From Bacillota bacterium (GTDB taxonomy: Bacteria; Bacillota; Clostridia; Clostridiales; Clostridiaceae): 11,640 nt of DNA. Made by a program: the position numbers and the translations under genes. Below are positions 1 to 7,513 of this stretch, in pieces. The number at the start of each line of letters is the position of its first letter. Positions within the stretch are counted from its first letter, which is position 1. The notes under the pieces were generated by a model. That model made no database searches and was not told where the DNA came from. It saw only the letters and a program-made list of their open reading frames with translations. Where the stretch lies: the NCBI GenBank assembly GCA_023399035.1, contig JAEWQX010000130.1:1-11640 (forward strand), written 5' to 3'.

Positions 1-141
1 CCAATGGCTGCAAACTTCAACATGCTGCCTGCTGCCCTTTTAGAAACTAAGGATAAAAACGTAGTTATAAAAGCTCAGGCACCCCTTGCTATAGTTTTAT
101 TATTAATACACATTGTACTAATGTACACTTTAGGATTCTAA
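1..141 (+). CDS. DUF979-type membrane protein, C-terminal end only
   Basis: Frame 1 is open from the first base and ends at TAA 139-141, giving the last 46 residues of a protein whose start lies outside the window. The visible part has a short soluble stretch (NMLPAALLETKDKN), then a hydrophobic segment rich in Leu, Ile and Val (LAIVLLLIHIVLMYTLGF), which fits a final transmembrane helix with the C-terminus right behind it. From memory, DUF979 proteins end in this way and commonly lie directly before pcp, next to a DUF969 partner; the pair is thought to be a permease linked to 5-oxoproline or small peptides. The position 220 bp before pcp on the same strand supports this. What is seen is only the tail, so the family call rests on the LPAALLE...KAQ pattern and context. 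Confidence 0.7.
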   Translation, partial: PMAANFNMLPAALLETKDKNVVIKAQAPLAIVLLLIHIVLMYTLGF

Positions 142-204
142 TAAATGAATTCATGTTTACACTAGAGAATTTTAATATAGCAATTAAATATATAGAATTC
201 CCAT

Positions 205-240
205 AAAAAGATTTAACTTACAAAAAAGATTTAACTTACA
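205..240. repeat. 18-bp perfect tandem duplication
   Basis: Two adjacent identical 18-bp units (205-222 and 223-240), each an A-run followed by GATTTAACTTACA. They lie in the leader between the DUF979-type gene and pcp. The copies are identical, so the duplication is recent or maintained. No function can be read from it; it could be slippage or a doubled binding site. Confidence 0.85.
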
Positions 241-282
241 AAATTGATTAAATTTTATTGAAAGCTCAATAATCAATAAACA

Positions 283-321
283 GACATTAGCTGCTTCACT
301 GCTTTAGTGGCAGCTAATGTC
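283..321. promoter_or_regulatory. Strong hairpin in the pcp leader
   Basis: GACATTAGCTGC (283-294) and GCAGCTAATGTC (310-321) are perfect 12-bp arms. Inside, CACT (297-300) and AGTG (306-309) can add four pairs past a two-base bulge. On the + strand the hairpin is followed by CAATTAAAAAATAAAA rather than a U-run, so it is a poor intrinsic terminator in that direction. It ends 40 bp before the pcp ATG. It could be a processing or stability element between the two genes, a factor-dependent stop, or an operator. A weaker, bulged inverted repeat (243-277) precedes it. Confidence 0.6.
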
Positions 322-361
322 AATTAAAAAATAAAATTTTACTACAGAGGAGATTTGAATT

Positions 362-1003
362 ATGAAAGTATTAATTACAGGTTTTGATCCATTTGGTGGA
401 GAAAGCATAAATCCAGCTCTAGAAGCTGTAAAGAAACTGCCAGACACTATCTGTGGAGCAGAAATAATAAAGCTTGAAATACCTACTGTTTTTAGAAAGT
501 CATTAGAAAAAATCGAAGAAAACATAATAAAGCATAATCCTGACATAGTCATTTCAGTTGGTCAGGCTGGAGGAAGATTTGGAATAACTCCTGAAAGAGT
601 TGCTATAAATGTAGATGATGCAAGAATACCAGATAACGAATCAAAACAACCAATTGATGTTCCGGTATTTGAAGATGGTGAAAATGCATACTTCACTACT
701 CTTCCAATAAAGGCAATGGTTGAAGAAATGAAAAAAGGAAATATCCCTGGTTCAGTTTCAAATACAGCTGGTACATTTGTATGCAATCATGTTATGTATG
801 GAATACTATATATGGCCGCAAAAAAATATTCTAATATAAAAGGTGGATTCATCCACGTTCCATATATCCCATCTCAGGTTTTAGATAAGCCTAATATGCC
901 TTCAATGTCTGCTGAGGACATAACAAAAGGATTAGAATTATGCATAAAAGCTGCTGTTTCTAAAAATGAAGATGTAAAAGTGACTGGCGGTGCAATCTGC
1001 TAA
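362..1003 (+). CDS. pcp: Pyroglutamyl peptidase I (pyrrolidone-carboxylate peptidase)
   Basis: Cytosolic C15-family cysteine peptidase that removes N-terminal 5-oxoproline (pyroglutamate) from peptides. The 213-residue length is normal for the family. The start MKVLITGFDPFGG is the classic N-terminus. The catalytic triad is visible: Glu78 in the TPERVAIN block, Cys141 in GTFVCNHVMY and His165 in FIHVPYIP, matching Glu81/Cys144/His168 of the Bacillus enzyme. GAGGAG at 347-352 lies 9 nt before the ATG and fixes the start. It follows the DUF979-type gene and precedes a gamma-glutamylcyclotransferase-like gene by 80 bp on the same strand, so the three may be co-transcribed, although the hairpins in the leader leave room for separate control. 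The C-terminus ends in Cys, without consequence that can be seen. Confidence 0.97.
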   Translation: MKVLITGFDPFGGESINPALEAVKKLPDTICGAEIIKLEIPTVFRKSLEKIEENIIKHNPDIVISVGQAGGRFGITPERVAINVDDARIPDNESKQPIDVPVFEDGENAYFTTLPIKAMVEEMKKGNIPGSVSNTAGTFVCNHVMYGILYMAAKKYSNIKGGFIHVPYIPSQVLDKPNMPSMSAEDITKGLELCIKAAVSKNEDVKVTGGAIC

Positions 1004-1083
1004 TATATGTTTTCTTATAAAACTCAATATAAAAGCAATGCATAATATTAATATGTTCATCCAAAATAGGAGATGATGTACAA

Positions 1084-1521
1084 ATGAATAAAAATATCAA
1101 TGTTTTTGTCTATGGAAGCTTGAGAGAAGGTTTTTTCAATTATGACAAATATCTAAAAGGAAAAGTGAATTCCATAAAACCTGCTAAAATCAATAATATG
1201 ACAGTATATCATATGCCCTACAAAGGCTATCCTGCAATTATGAAAGGTGAAGGCACTGTCTACGGTGAAATTATGGAAATAAAGCCTGAAATGTATGATG
1301 AAACAATGAGTGCCATGGATGAAATGGAAGGATTCATAAGTGAAAACAATCCCCAGAATGAATATGAAAAAACTATACTTGAAGTTGAGCATCTTGATGA
1401 TGGAAAAACTGAAAAATGCTATGTATATTTTTACAATAAAGATATAGATCCTAAATTTGAAGATCAATCAGTATTTGTAACTCACGGTGACTGGGTAAAA
1501 CATATGAATGACAATAAATAA
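1084..1521 (+). CDS. Gamma-glutamylcyclotransferase-like protein (AIG2/GGCT fold)
   Basis: Small cytosolic protein of 145 residues. The N-terminal FVYGSLREG (residues 8-16) is the substrate-loop signature of the GGCT/AIG2 fold, and the block AMDEMEGF holds Glu82 at the place of the catalytic Glu in this family. GGCT enzymes cyclise a gamma-glutamyl group to 5-oxoproline, releasing the attached amino acid or amine; the exact substrate here is unknown. AGGAG at 1068-1072 sits 11 nt before the ATG, slightly long but the only good candidate. The 80-bp gap from pcp, same strand, suggests a shared transcript. Two neighbouring enzymes whose product is 5-oxoproline make the functional grouping reasonable, but that is inference. 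Some family members act in antibiotic or polyamine pathways instead. Confidence 0.85.
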   Translation: MNKNINVFVYGSLREGFFNYDKYLKGKVNSIKPAKINNMTVYHMPYKGYPAIMKGEGTVYGEIMEIKPEMYDETMSAMDEMEGFISENNPQNEYEKTILEVEHLDDGKTEKCYVYFYNKDIDPKFEDQSVFVTHGDWVKHMNDNK

Positions 1522-1534
1522 GCAACATAAAAAT

Positions 1535-1636
1535 AAAGGCTGCTGCAATTAAGATAAATGCATATAGTACATTGGTTTATGATATAAATGAAAACAATAT
1601 ACTATAGTTTTTACTCTTAGTGCATCAGCCTTTTTT
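1535..1636. terminator. Long bidirectional terminator with multi-part stem
   Basis: The outer arms AAAGGCTGCTGCA (1535-1547) and TGCATCAGCCTTT (1621-1633) pair except for one base. Within the 73-nt interior, TAAGA (1550-1554) pairs with TCTTA (1615-1619), TATAGTA (1563-1569) with TACTATA (1600-1606), and ATTG (1571-1574) with CAAT (1595-1598). The + strand has a T-run (1631-1636) directly after the stem; the - strand reads TTTATTTTT. It lies between convergent genes, so it can stop transcription from both sides. The nested pairs make it much larger than an ordinary terminator. Confidence 0.75.
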
Positions 1637-1690
1637 ATTTCTTTGTAAGTTTTTAGATTGTTCTTTTATTGTGGAATGGTACACTATTCT

Positions 1691-2173
1691 CTATTTTATA
1701 ATAGATTTTATCCACTCCACTGCTTTCTTTGAATTTTCTTCTTTATCTCCATTTAAAGGATCCTTAAAGCTTATTTGTCCTATAAAATTATTATCTGGAA
1801 GTGCTTTCTTAAGGCCTTCAAAACACTTGTTTGCTCCTCCCCCTCCATGGCATGCAAAAAGTGCAATATTCTTATATCTTATTGAATTATCCAATAAAAA
1901 TGTATTCAATGGTGGTGTATATGTGCTGCACCATACTGGAGTACCAATTATCAAATTTTTATAACTGTTTATATCAATCCTGTTATTTATTAGTTTAGGT
2001 TTCTCTTTAAGAAAAACACTTTTACCTCCCCAAAAATATTTTCCAATCCTTCCTGTAGAATATTTTTTTATTGGAACAAGCTCAAGTATATCACATTGTA
2101 TTTCTTGTTCCATAGCTTGGGCAATAAATTTTGTATTCCCTTCAAGACTAAAATACACAATCAAATTCTTCAT
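1691..2173 (-). CDS. Flavodoxin-like protein
   Basis: A 160-residue cytosolic protein starting MKNLIVYFSLEGNTKFIA: the first beta strand followed by the FMN phosphate-binding loop (SLEGNTK, residues 9-15). GTPVWCSTYTPPL (77-89) matches the loop that stacks on the flavin ring, and FACHGGGGANKCFEGLKKAL (106-125) resembles the third loop in flavodoxins and flavodoxin-like oxidoreductases. Length fits a short-chain flavodoxin. It probably carries electrons or reduces a small molecule using FMN; partner and substrate are unknown. AGGAG (complement of 2183-2187) lies 9 nt before the ATG. It stands alone on the - strand, convergent to the pcp/GGCT pair and downstream of the M20 gene, but that gene has its own strong terminator, so this is most likely a single-gene unit. 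Confidence 0.88.
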   Translation of the reverse strand: MKNLIVYFSLEGNTKFIAQAMEQEIQCDILELVPIKKYSTGRIGKYFWGGKSVFLKEKPKLINNRIDINSYKNLIIGTPVWCSTYTPPLNTFLLDNSIRYKNIALFACHGGGGANKCFEGLKKALPDNNFIGQISFKDPLNGDKEENSKKAVEWIKSIIK

Positions 2174-2369
2174 TACTTATCACTCCTAAAATCAAATACC
2201 TCACGCCTATATTCTACCATATTTTAGAAGCATATTACTCTTATAATATCACTTTTTTTCAAAATTATACAACATATCAATAAATCAAAATAACAAAATA
2301 ATTTTTTCCTTTTCTTCAATTTATTTTATTATGTTAAATTAATATGTTCTGTTTATTCTATAAATAAAA

Positions 2370-2412
2370 CAAAAAAGTACCACTGCAAAAAACTAATTCT
2401 GCAATGGTACTT
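2370..2412 (-). terminator. Intrinsic terminator of the M20 amidohydrolase gene
   Basis: Arms 2375-2387 and 2400-2412 form a 13-bp stem (AAGTACCATTGCA with TGCAGTGGTACTT on the - strand) containing one U-G wobble, with a 12-nt loop. A T-rich tail (TTTTTTG then TTTTATTT on the - strand) follows. The stem begins 13 bp past the stop codon at 2426-2428. It separates the M20 gene from the flavodoxin gene. Confidence 0.9.
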
Positions 2413-2425
2413 CTATCAGCAAATC

Positions 2426-3607
2426 TTAATTATTTTTTAACCATTGAATTGCACAGTATGCATGCATAGCAGCTCCTGTAACTAATATATCTTCATTAAA
2501 AACAACCTTAGGATTATGCATTGGTTCACCATAAAGGGAATTTTCTTGTTTTGTACCTGCTCCAAGCATAAAGTACACACTTGGGACTTCATAAGAATAA
2601 GATGCAAAATCTTCTGATCCCATTCCGCCTCCTTCAAAAGAAATTACTGACTTATCTCCAATCAGCTCTTTAACATATGAACCAAGCTCATTTGCTAAAT
2701 CAGTATCATTTGTTAATGGTGGTACAGAAGATAATTCTATCAGCTCAGCATCGCCTCTGAACATCTTTGCTGTTGAAACTACAATATCATTGACTCTGTT
2801 AAAGATGAATTCACCTAATTCTTTGTCCAAACTTCTTATAGTTCCTTCCATGACTACTTCATCTGGAATTATATTAGCTGCATCACCTCCAGCAAATTTA
2901 CCAATTGTTAATACTGCTGGTTTAGTTGCTGGTATTTCTCTGCTTATAATTTCTTGTAAAGATATGTATATATGAGCTGCAATATTAATAGGATCAACTC
3001 CTGTTTCCGGCATAGCTCCATGACAGCCTCTTGCTTTTACAACAATTCTAAATCTATTGCATCCAGCTATACTAGTTCCAAGTCCATATAATACAACATT
3101 AGATGGTGTTCCTGAATGAACATGCATAGCCATGGCTGCATCAACTTTAGGATTTTCAAGAACTCCTGCTTTTAACATTTTTTTAGCTCCAGTAAATCCT
3201 TCTTCATCTGGCTGAAATACAAGTTTTACAGTACCTTCAATCTGGTCTTGATTTTCTTTTAATAACTTAGCTGCTCCTAAAAGCATTGCAGAGTGCATAT
3301 CATGCCCGCAAGAATGCATACATCCATTTGTTGATTTAAAACTACATTCATTAGCTTCTGCCATAGGTAGTGCATCCATATCAGCTCTTAATAAAAAAGT
3401 CTTTCCCGGTTTATTTCCTTCTATAGTAGCTACAATTCCACTTTCACATATTTCTTTTGGCTCATAACCAAATTCTTTTAATTTTTCCATTACGTAAGCT
3501 TTAGTTTTTGGCAAATTATCTCCAACCTCTGGATTTTCATGAATTGTTCTCCTGTAGTCTATAAGTTCATCTTTTATTTTTTTTGCTTGATTAATAAAAT
3601 TATCCAT
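2426..3607 (-). CDS. M20-family metal-dependent amidohydrolase/carboxypeptidase
   Basis: Cytosolic two-metal hydrolase of the M20D group (hippurate hydrolase, N-acyl-amino-acid or N-acetyl-diaminopimelate deacetylase type). The start used is ATG at 3607, giving 393 residues, the usual family length. Visible are RRTIHENPE near residue 20, the metal ligands in MHSCGHDMHS (Cys100, His102), the DEEG pair Glu135/Glu136 with the catalytic and bridging acids, MHVHSG (His162, His164) and His364 in PMHNPKV. Cys in place of the first His ligand is typical of this subgroup. A GTG in frame at 3628 would add seven residues, but no Shine-Dalgarno stands before it, whereas AAAGG at 3621-3625 is 13 nt before the ATG. 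Precise substrate cannot be told from sequence; release of an amino acid from an acylated form is the family reaction. It sits 240 bp downstream of glutamine synthetase, same strand. Confidence 0.93.
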   Translation of the reverse strand: MDNFINQAKKIKDELIDYRRTIHENPEVGDNLPKTKAYVMEKLKEFGYEPKEICESGIVATIEGNKPGKTFLLRADMDALPMAEANECSFKSTNGCMHSCGHDMHSAMLLGAAKLLKENQDQIEGTVKLVFQPDEEGFTGAKKMLKAGVLENPKVDAAMAMHVHSGTPSNVVLYGLGTSIAGCNRFRIVVKARGCHGAMPETGVDPINIAAHIYISLQEIISREIPATKPAVLTIGKFAGGDAANIIPDEVVMEGTIRSLDKELGEFIFNRVNDIVVSTAKMFRGDAELIELSSVPPLTNDTDLANELGSYVKELIGDKSVISFEGGGMGSEDFASYSYEVPSVYFMLGAGTKQENSLYGEPMHNPKVVFNEDILVTGAAMHAYCAIQWLKNN

Positions 3608-3870
3608 AATTAAACATCTGCCTTTCACTAAGAATCATATTTTTCAAATATAACTCAATTTAACTTTGTATATTTAGTATTTACTATTTTTTTTATAATG
3701 ATGCTATTTTACAAAACATTTATTAAACTGTCCATAAACTAAAAAATAACTATTTGGAAATTTTTTGTTAACACAAATGCTCTCTTCAATAAGACATGGA
3801 TTTATTTTTCCACTCTTAAATAAAGGGAGCACTCTTTGTACTTTTTACTTAATATATTTTTATATTACTA

Positions 3871-5964
3871 CTAAACATTGAATAACATATCTTCATAAGT
3901 TGGTAGTGGCCAGTACTCCTTGTCCACAATTGTTTCAAGTTCATCTGCAACTGTTCTTAATTTCTGCATTTCTTCAAATACTTCATATCTGTACATCATT
4001 CCTAAATCATAAGCATCTCCAGTGAAGTTATCAGCTTTTTCAACTACTTTTTCAAGAAGTCCGATGTTTTCATTTAATGATGCTGCTAAATTAGAAACCT
4101 TAGTTAATAATTCACTTTGAACAGATACACATACATCTAAGCCTGTAGCTTTTATAGAATTTATAGATTCTGCAAGGCTTGAAGCATATTTAAGCACTGA
4201 TGGAAGGATCTGACGCTTAGCAATTTCAAGAGTAGTCAATGCTTCTATATTGATGATCTTGCTGTAGTTTTCAAGAAGTATTTCATAACGTGCTTCAGCT
4301 TCTTTTCTAGTTAATACTCCATGTTTTTCTAATACTTCAAGGTTCTTTTCTGAAATTAAAGCCTTTGAAGCTTCAACAGTAGACTTGATGTTTGGAAGTC
4401 CTCTTCTTTCTGCTTCTTCAACCCATTCATCAGAATATCCATTTCCATTGAAGATTATTCTCTTATGCTTCTTAACAAGTTCTGTTAATAATGTATCAAC
4501 TTCAGCATCTACATCTGATGCGTTTTCAAGTCTGCCTGCAATTTCACTTAAAGTTTCAGCAACTATTGTATTTAATACATGGTTACAGCATCCAATTGAA
4601 GCTGAAGATGGAACCATTCTAAATTCAAATTTATTTCCTGTGAATGCAAATGGAGATGTTCTGTTTCTGTCTGTTGCATCCTTTGGAAGGTTTGGTAATG
4701 TGTGAACTCCTATAGCTAATTCACTTGCAGCCTTAGAGCTTGTAGCTGGTCCCTTTTCAATTTGTTCTAATACGTCTTCTAACTGGTCTCCTAAGAAAAC
4801 AGAAAGAATTGCTGGAGGTGCTTCATTTGCTCCTAATCTATGATCATTACCTGCATTTGCAGCAGATACTCTCAATAAATCTGGATATTCATCAACAGCT
4901 GCTATTACTGCACATAAGAATAAAAGGAACTGTTTGTTTTCATGAGGCGACTTGCCTGGTTCAAGAAGATTTATACCATCATCTGTAGCCATAGACCAGT
5001 TATTGTGCTTACCTGATCCATTAACTCCTGCAAATGGTTTTTCATGAAGCAAGCAGTATAATCCATGTTTATCTGCAACTTTCTTCATTATTTCCATTGT
5101 TAATTGATTATGATCTGTTGCAATATTTGTTGTGCTGAATATTGGAGCTAACTCATGCTGAGCTGGTGCTACTTCATTATGTTTTGTTTTAGCTGAAATT
5201 CCAAGCTTCCAAAGTTCTTCATCAAGCTCCTTCATGAAAGCTGAAATTCTAGGCTTGATAACACCAAAATAATGGTCATCAAGTTCTTGTCCCTTTGAAG
5301 GTTTTGCTCCAAATAATGTTCTTCCTGTTAATATAATATCTTTACGAGCATTATACATTTTCTTATCAATTAAGAAATATTCCTGTTCTGGTCCTACAGT
5401 TGTAATAACTTTCTTAGATGTAGTATTTCCTAAAGCTCTTAAAACTCTCATTGCTTGTTTATTTAAAGCTTCCATAGAACGTAATAATGGAGTCTTTTTA
5501 TCTAAAGCTTCACCATTATATGAACAGAAAGCTGTTGGTATACATAAAGATCCATCTTTGATGAATGCAGGTGATGTACAATCCCATGCAGTATATCCTC
5601 TTGCTTCAAATGTTGCTCTTAATCCTCCTGATGGGAATGAAGAAGCATCTGGTTCACCTTGAATAAGCTCTTTTCCTGAAAATTCAAGTATTACTTTACC
5701 ATCAGCAGTTGGGTTTATAAAAGCATCATGCTTTTCTGCTGTTATTCCTGTCATTGGCTGGAACCAGTGTGTAAAATGAGTTGCTCCCTTTTCTACTGCC
5801 CAGTCTTTCATTGCTCCTGCAACAACATCTGCAACTTCAGGAGCAAGGCTTGTACCTTCTTCAATTGTCTTTCTTAATGCTTTGTATGTAGCTTTTGGAA
5901 GACGTTCCTTCATTACTGAATCATTAAATACATTTGTTCCAAAAATTTCATTAACTTTACTCAT
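3871..5964 (-). CDS. glnN: Glutamine synthetase, class III
   Basis: Makes glutamine from glutamate, ammonia and ATP in the cytosol; class III enzymes are large dodecamers. At 697 residues it is far longer than class I (about 440-470) and fits class III (about 700-730). Class III blocks are clear: FPSGGLRATFEARGYTAWD (110-128), GPEQEYFLID with metal-binding Glu193 and Glu195, KHNEVAPAQHELAP (261-274), VNGSGKHNNWS (314-324), NAGNDHRLGANEAPPA (370-385) and FEFRMVPSSAS. AAGGGG (5975-5980) is 10 nt before the ATG. No second glutamine synthetase or nitrogen regulator gene is in view. Two hairpins lie upstream, the nearer one a terminator facing the gene, so attenuation is possible. Downstream, only a weak imperfect hairpin near 3820-3840 could end the message. 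The symbol glnN follows common usage for class III. Confidence 0.97.
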   Translation of the reverse strand: MSKVNEIFGTNVFNDSVMKERLPKATYKALRKTIEEGTSLAPEVADVVAGAMKDWAVEKGATHFTHWFQPMTGITAEKHDAFINPTADGKVILEFSGKELIQGEPDASSFPSGGLRATFEARGYTAWDCTSPAFIKDGSLCIPTAFCSYNGEALDKKTPLLRSMEALNKQAMRVLRALGNTTSKKVITTVGPEQEYFLIDKKMYNARKDIILTGRTLFGAKPSKGQELDDHYFGVIKPRISAFMKELDEELWKLGISAKTKHNEVAPAQHELAPIFSTTNIATDHNQLTMEIMKKVADKHGLYCLLHEKPFAGVNGSGKHNNWSMATDDGINLLEPGKSPHENKQFLLFLCAVIAAVDEYPDLLRVSAANAGNDHRLGANEAPPAILSVFLGDQLEDVLEQIEKGPATSSKAASELAIGVHTLPNLPKDATDRNRTSPFAFTGNKFEFRMVPSSASIGCCNHVLNTIVAETLSEIAGRLENASDVDAEVDTLLTELVKKHKRIIFNGNGYSDEWVEEAERRGLPNIKSTVEASKALISEKNLEVLEKHGVLTRKEAEARYEILLENYSKIINIEALTTLEIAKRQILPSVLKYASSLAESINSIKATGLDVCVSVQSELLTKVSNLAASLNENIGLLEKVVEKADNFTGDAYDLGMMYRYEVFEEMQKLRTVADELETIVDKEYWPLPTYEDMLFNV

Positions 5965-6062
5965 TTAATATATTCCCCTTTCAATTTACACTTATATTAT
6001 TTTCTTTTTTATCATATATTTCTTGAATTTTATTGTATATATTCCATAAAATTCAAATAATT

Positions 6063-6102
6063 AAAAAAGGAGCCAAAGAATATGTAATTATTCTTTAGCT
6101 CC
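6063..6102 (-). terminator. Terminator-type hairpin upstream of glutamine synthetase
   Basis: On the - strand GGAGCTAAAGAAT and ATTCTTTGGCTCC form a 13-bp stem with one U-G wobble, extendable by an A-U pair to leave a six-base loop (AUUACA), followed directly by TTTTTT. The U-run ends 98 bp before the glutamine synthetase ATG. It either closes the transcript of the hydrolase gene upstream or acts as an attenuator in the glutamine synthetase leader. The hexaloop begins with A but has A, not G, at position 4, so it does not match the ANTAR-target loop consensus. Confidence 0.85.
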
Positions 6103-6155
6103 ATTGCTAATCATATTAATTTTTAAATTAAAATAAACTTTGAAATATATTTTAC

Positions 6156-6180
6156 AAACACAGCTACCGTAGCTGTGTTT
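6156..6180. terminator. Hairpin downstream of the hydrolase gene
   Basis: AAACACAGCTA (6156-6166) and TAGCTGTGTTT (6170-6180) are perfect 11-bp arms around a three-base loop. The - strand continues GTAAAATATATTT and the + strand ATTTACAAATTT, so neither side has a clean U-run. It lies about 100 bp past the hydrolase stop codon and is its likely first terminator or an RNA-end stabiliser. Confidence 0.6.
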
Positions 6181-6277
6181 ATTTACAAATTTAGATTACT
6201 ACATTTTACAAGAAATTTCAATACATAATTGAAATTTTTTCATAATTTTTATTCCATCTATAAACTTCTATGGTAAA

Positions 6278-7267
6278 TCACATAATTTCCTTGCTCACAT
6301 CATAGCATATATACTTATCTAAAAATTCACGTATAGTATTCCAATAAAGCTTTGGATTTACCTTGTTTGACTTGCAGTGCCCTGCGCCTTCAACAATAAG
6401 CATTTCCTTTTCGCACAATGCACTTTCATAAACCTTTTTAAGCATATTGAAAGGAACGAACTTATCCTTATCTCCATGAATAAAGAGAATTGGTATTTTA
6501 GATTTTGCAAGCTGGTTTACTGCTGAAGCTTCCTTCAAATCATATTTTGCACGTATTTTTATTATCATGTTTGCAACATACATCATAGGGAATTTAGGAA
6601 GCTTGAACATGCATTTTAATATATAAGCAAACTGATCCCATACACATGTATACCATGAATCTACTATTGCAGCTTTCACATTGCTCTTTAAATTTTCTCC
6701 ACATGTCATCATTACAGTGCTTGCACCCATAGATATTCCATAAAGAATGATTTCACAATCCTCATACTTTGCTGTAATATAATCAATCCATCCAAGGATA
6801 TCCTTCCTGTCATGCCACCCCATTCCTATATAATTTCCTTCGCTTTTGCCGTGGCCTCTCAAATCGGGAATTAAGACATTATAGCCCATATTGTAAAAAT
6901 GTCTTGCTCGCCCGCACATCTTCATACTGTTACCATCATATCCATGAACAGCTATAACCCATTTATTAGTCTTATAGTAATTTCTTATTTCAGAACCATG
7001 AAGCTTTAATCCATCAAATGAATTTATATAAACTTCTTCATAATTAGATGCATTCTCAAACCATTCCCTGTCTTCCCTGTCTCTGTTTAATTCCCTCTGG
7101 GCTGACGTTGATTTTTCTAAATCATCCCTGCTTTTGAAAACTGAAGCCTTGGATGTACCTGTATCAATAGCTAACTTGTAAAAATAATTTCCACCAAATA
7201 ATAATAGAGCACTCATAAAAAATATAGATAATAGAGATAATATAGAAATCATTAAAATAGTATTCAT
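6278..7267 (-). CDS. Membrane-anchored alpha/beta hydrolase (serine hydrolase)
   Basis: A 329-residue protein with an uncleaved-looking N-terminal hydrophobic helix (residues 4-25, no lipobox) followed by a charged linker (about 45-75) and an alpha/beta hydrolase fold. Visible are WVIAVHGY with the oxyanion HG (108-109), DLRGHGKSEG (135-144), the nucleophile elbow GISMG with Ser179, the acid in HGDKDKFVP (probably Asp268) and His297 in EGAGHCKS. This is the full Ser-Asp-His triad. It resembles the clostridial/Bacillus YqkD-type 'alpha/beta hydrolase, serine aminopeptidase-like' proteins; natural substrate is unknown. It is probably tethered to the membrane, but which side the catalytic domain faces cannot be told. 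AGGAGG (7273-7278) is 5 nt before the ATG. It appears to be a single-gene unit between terminators. Confidence 0.9.
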   Translation of the reverse strand: MNTILMISILSLLSIFFMSALLLFGGNYFYKLAIDTGTSKASVFKSRDDLEKSTSAQRELNRDREDREWFENASNYEEVYINSFDGLKLHGSEIRNYYKTNKWVIAVHGYDGNSMKMCGRARHFYNMGYNVLIPDLRGHGKSEGNYIGMGWHDRKDILGWIDYITAKYEDCEIILYGISMGASTVMMTCGENLKSNVKAAIVDSWYTCVWDQFAYILKCMFKLPKFPMMYVANMIIKIRAKYDLKEASAVNQLAKSKIPILFIHGDKDKFVPFNMLKKVYESALCEKEMLIVEGAGHCKSNKVNPKLYWNTIREFLDKYICYDVSKEIM

Positions 7268-7460
7268 AAAATCCTCCTATTTCCTTAATATCTTATTTGT
7301 TATATTCATAGTATCATTTCAAAGTTAAATCCATTGGTAATATATGTTAAATAATTTTAAAATGAAGGAATCTTAACAACTTCATGATTAATAAACTCAA
7401 TTTTAGTTCTATTATTGCTATAAGACTCATCTTTTATACCATAATTGATATTAATTGCAA

Positions 7461-7490
7461 TAAAACAAGCCCTGGGAAAATCCAGAGCTT
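7461..7490 (-). terminator. Intrinsic terminator of the SEC-C protein gene
   Basis: On the - strand AAGCTCTGG and CCAGGGCTT (complements of 7482-7490 and 7467-7475) form a 9-bp stem with one U-G wobble and a six-base loop, followed by GTTTTATT. It starts 24 bp past the SEC-C gene's stop at 7514-7516. Confidence 0.8.
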
Positions 7491-7513
7491 TATTTAAGCT
7501 TATTATATAAATA

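Larger units (their letters stand above)
5965..6277. other. 313-bp gap between hydrolase and glutamine synthetase genes
   Basis: No coding region is visible. The gap holds the glutamine synthetase ribosome binding site, a terminator-like hairpin with a T6 tail (6063-6102) and a second hairpin (6156-6180). Several weak -10-like boxes exist on the - strand (for example TATGAT between the two hairpins and TACAAT below the first), but none has a convincing -35 at proper distance, so the promoter cannot be placed. Confidence 0.7.

Noticed and set aside
304..786. Two - strand open frames (304-552 and 562-786)
   Set aside because: Both lie antisense to pcp and its leader hairpin; pcp has a complete catalytic triad and good start.
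1153..1467. 104-codon open frame on the - strand
   Set aside because: Fully antisense to the GGCT-like gene, Phe/Ile/His-rich and without a ribosome binding site.
1620..1964. 114-codon open frame on the + strand
   Set aside because: Mostly antisense to the flavodoxin gene, beginning inside the shared terminator; a shadow.
3608..3628. Upstream GTG start for the M20 amidohydrolase
   Set aside because: It would add seven residues with no Shine-Dalgarno before them; ATG 3607 gives the usual family length and has AAAGG upstream, although 13 nt away.
4385..4705. 106-codon + strand frame within glutamine synthetase
   Set aside because: Antisense shadow of a full-length, well conserved enzyme gene; the same holds for 2790-2975 in the M20 gene.
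6063..6180. ANTAR two-hairpin target before glutamine synthetase
   Set aside because: The first loop has three bases and the second hexaloop lacks G at position 4, so the consensus is not met.
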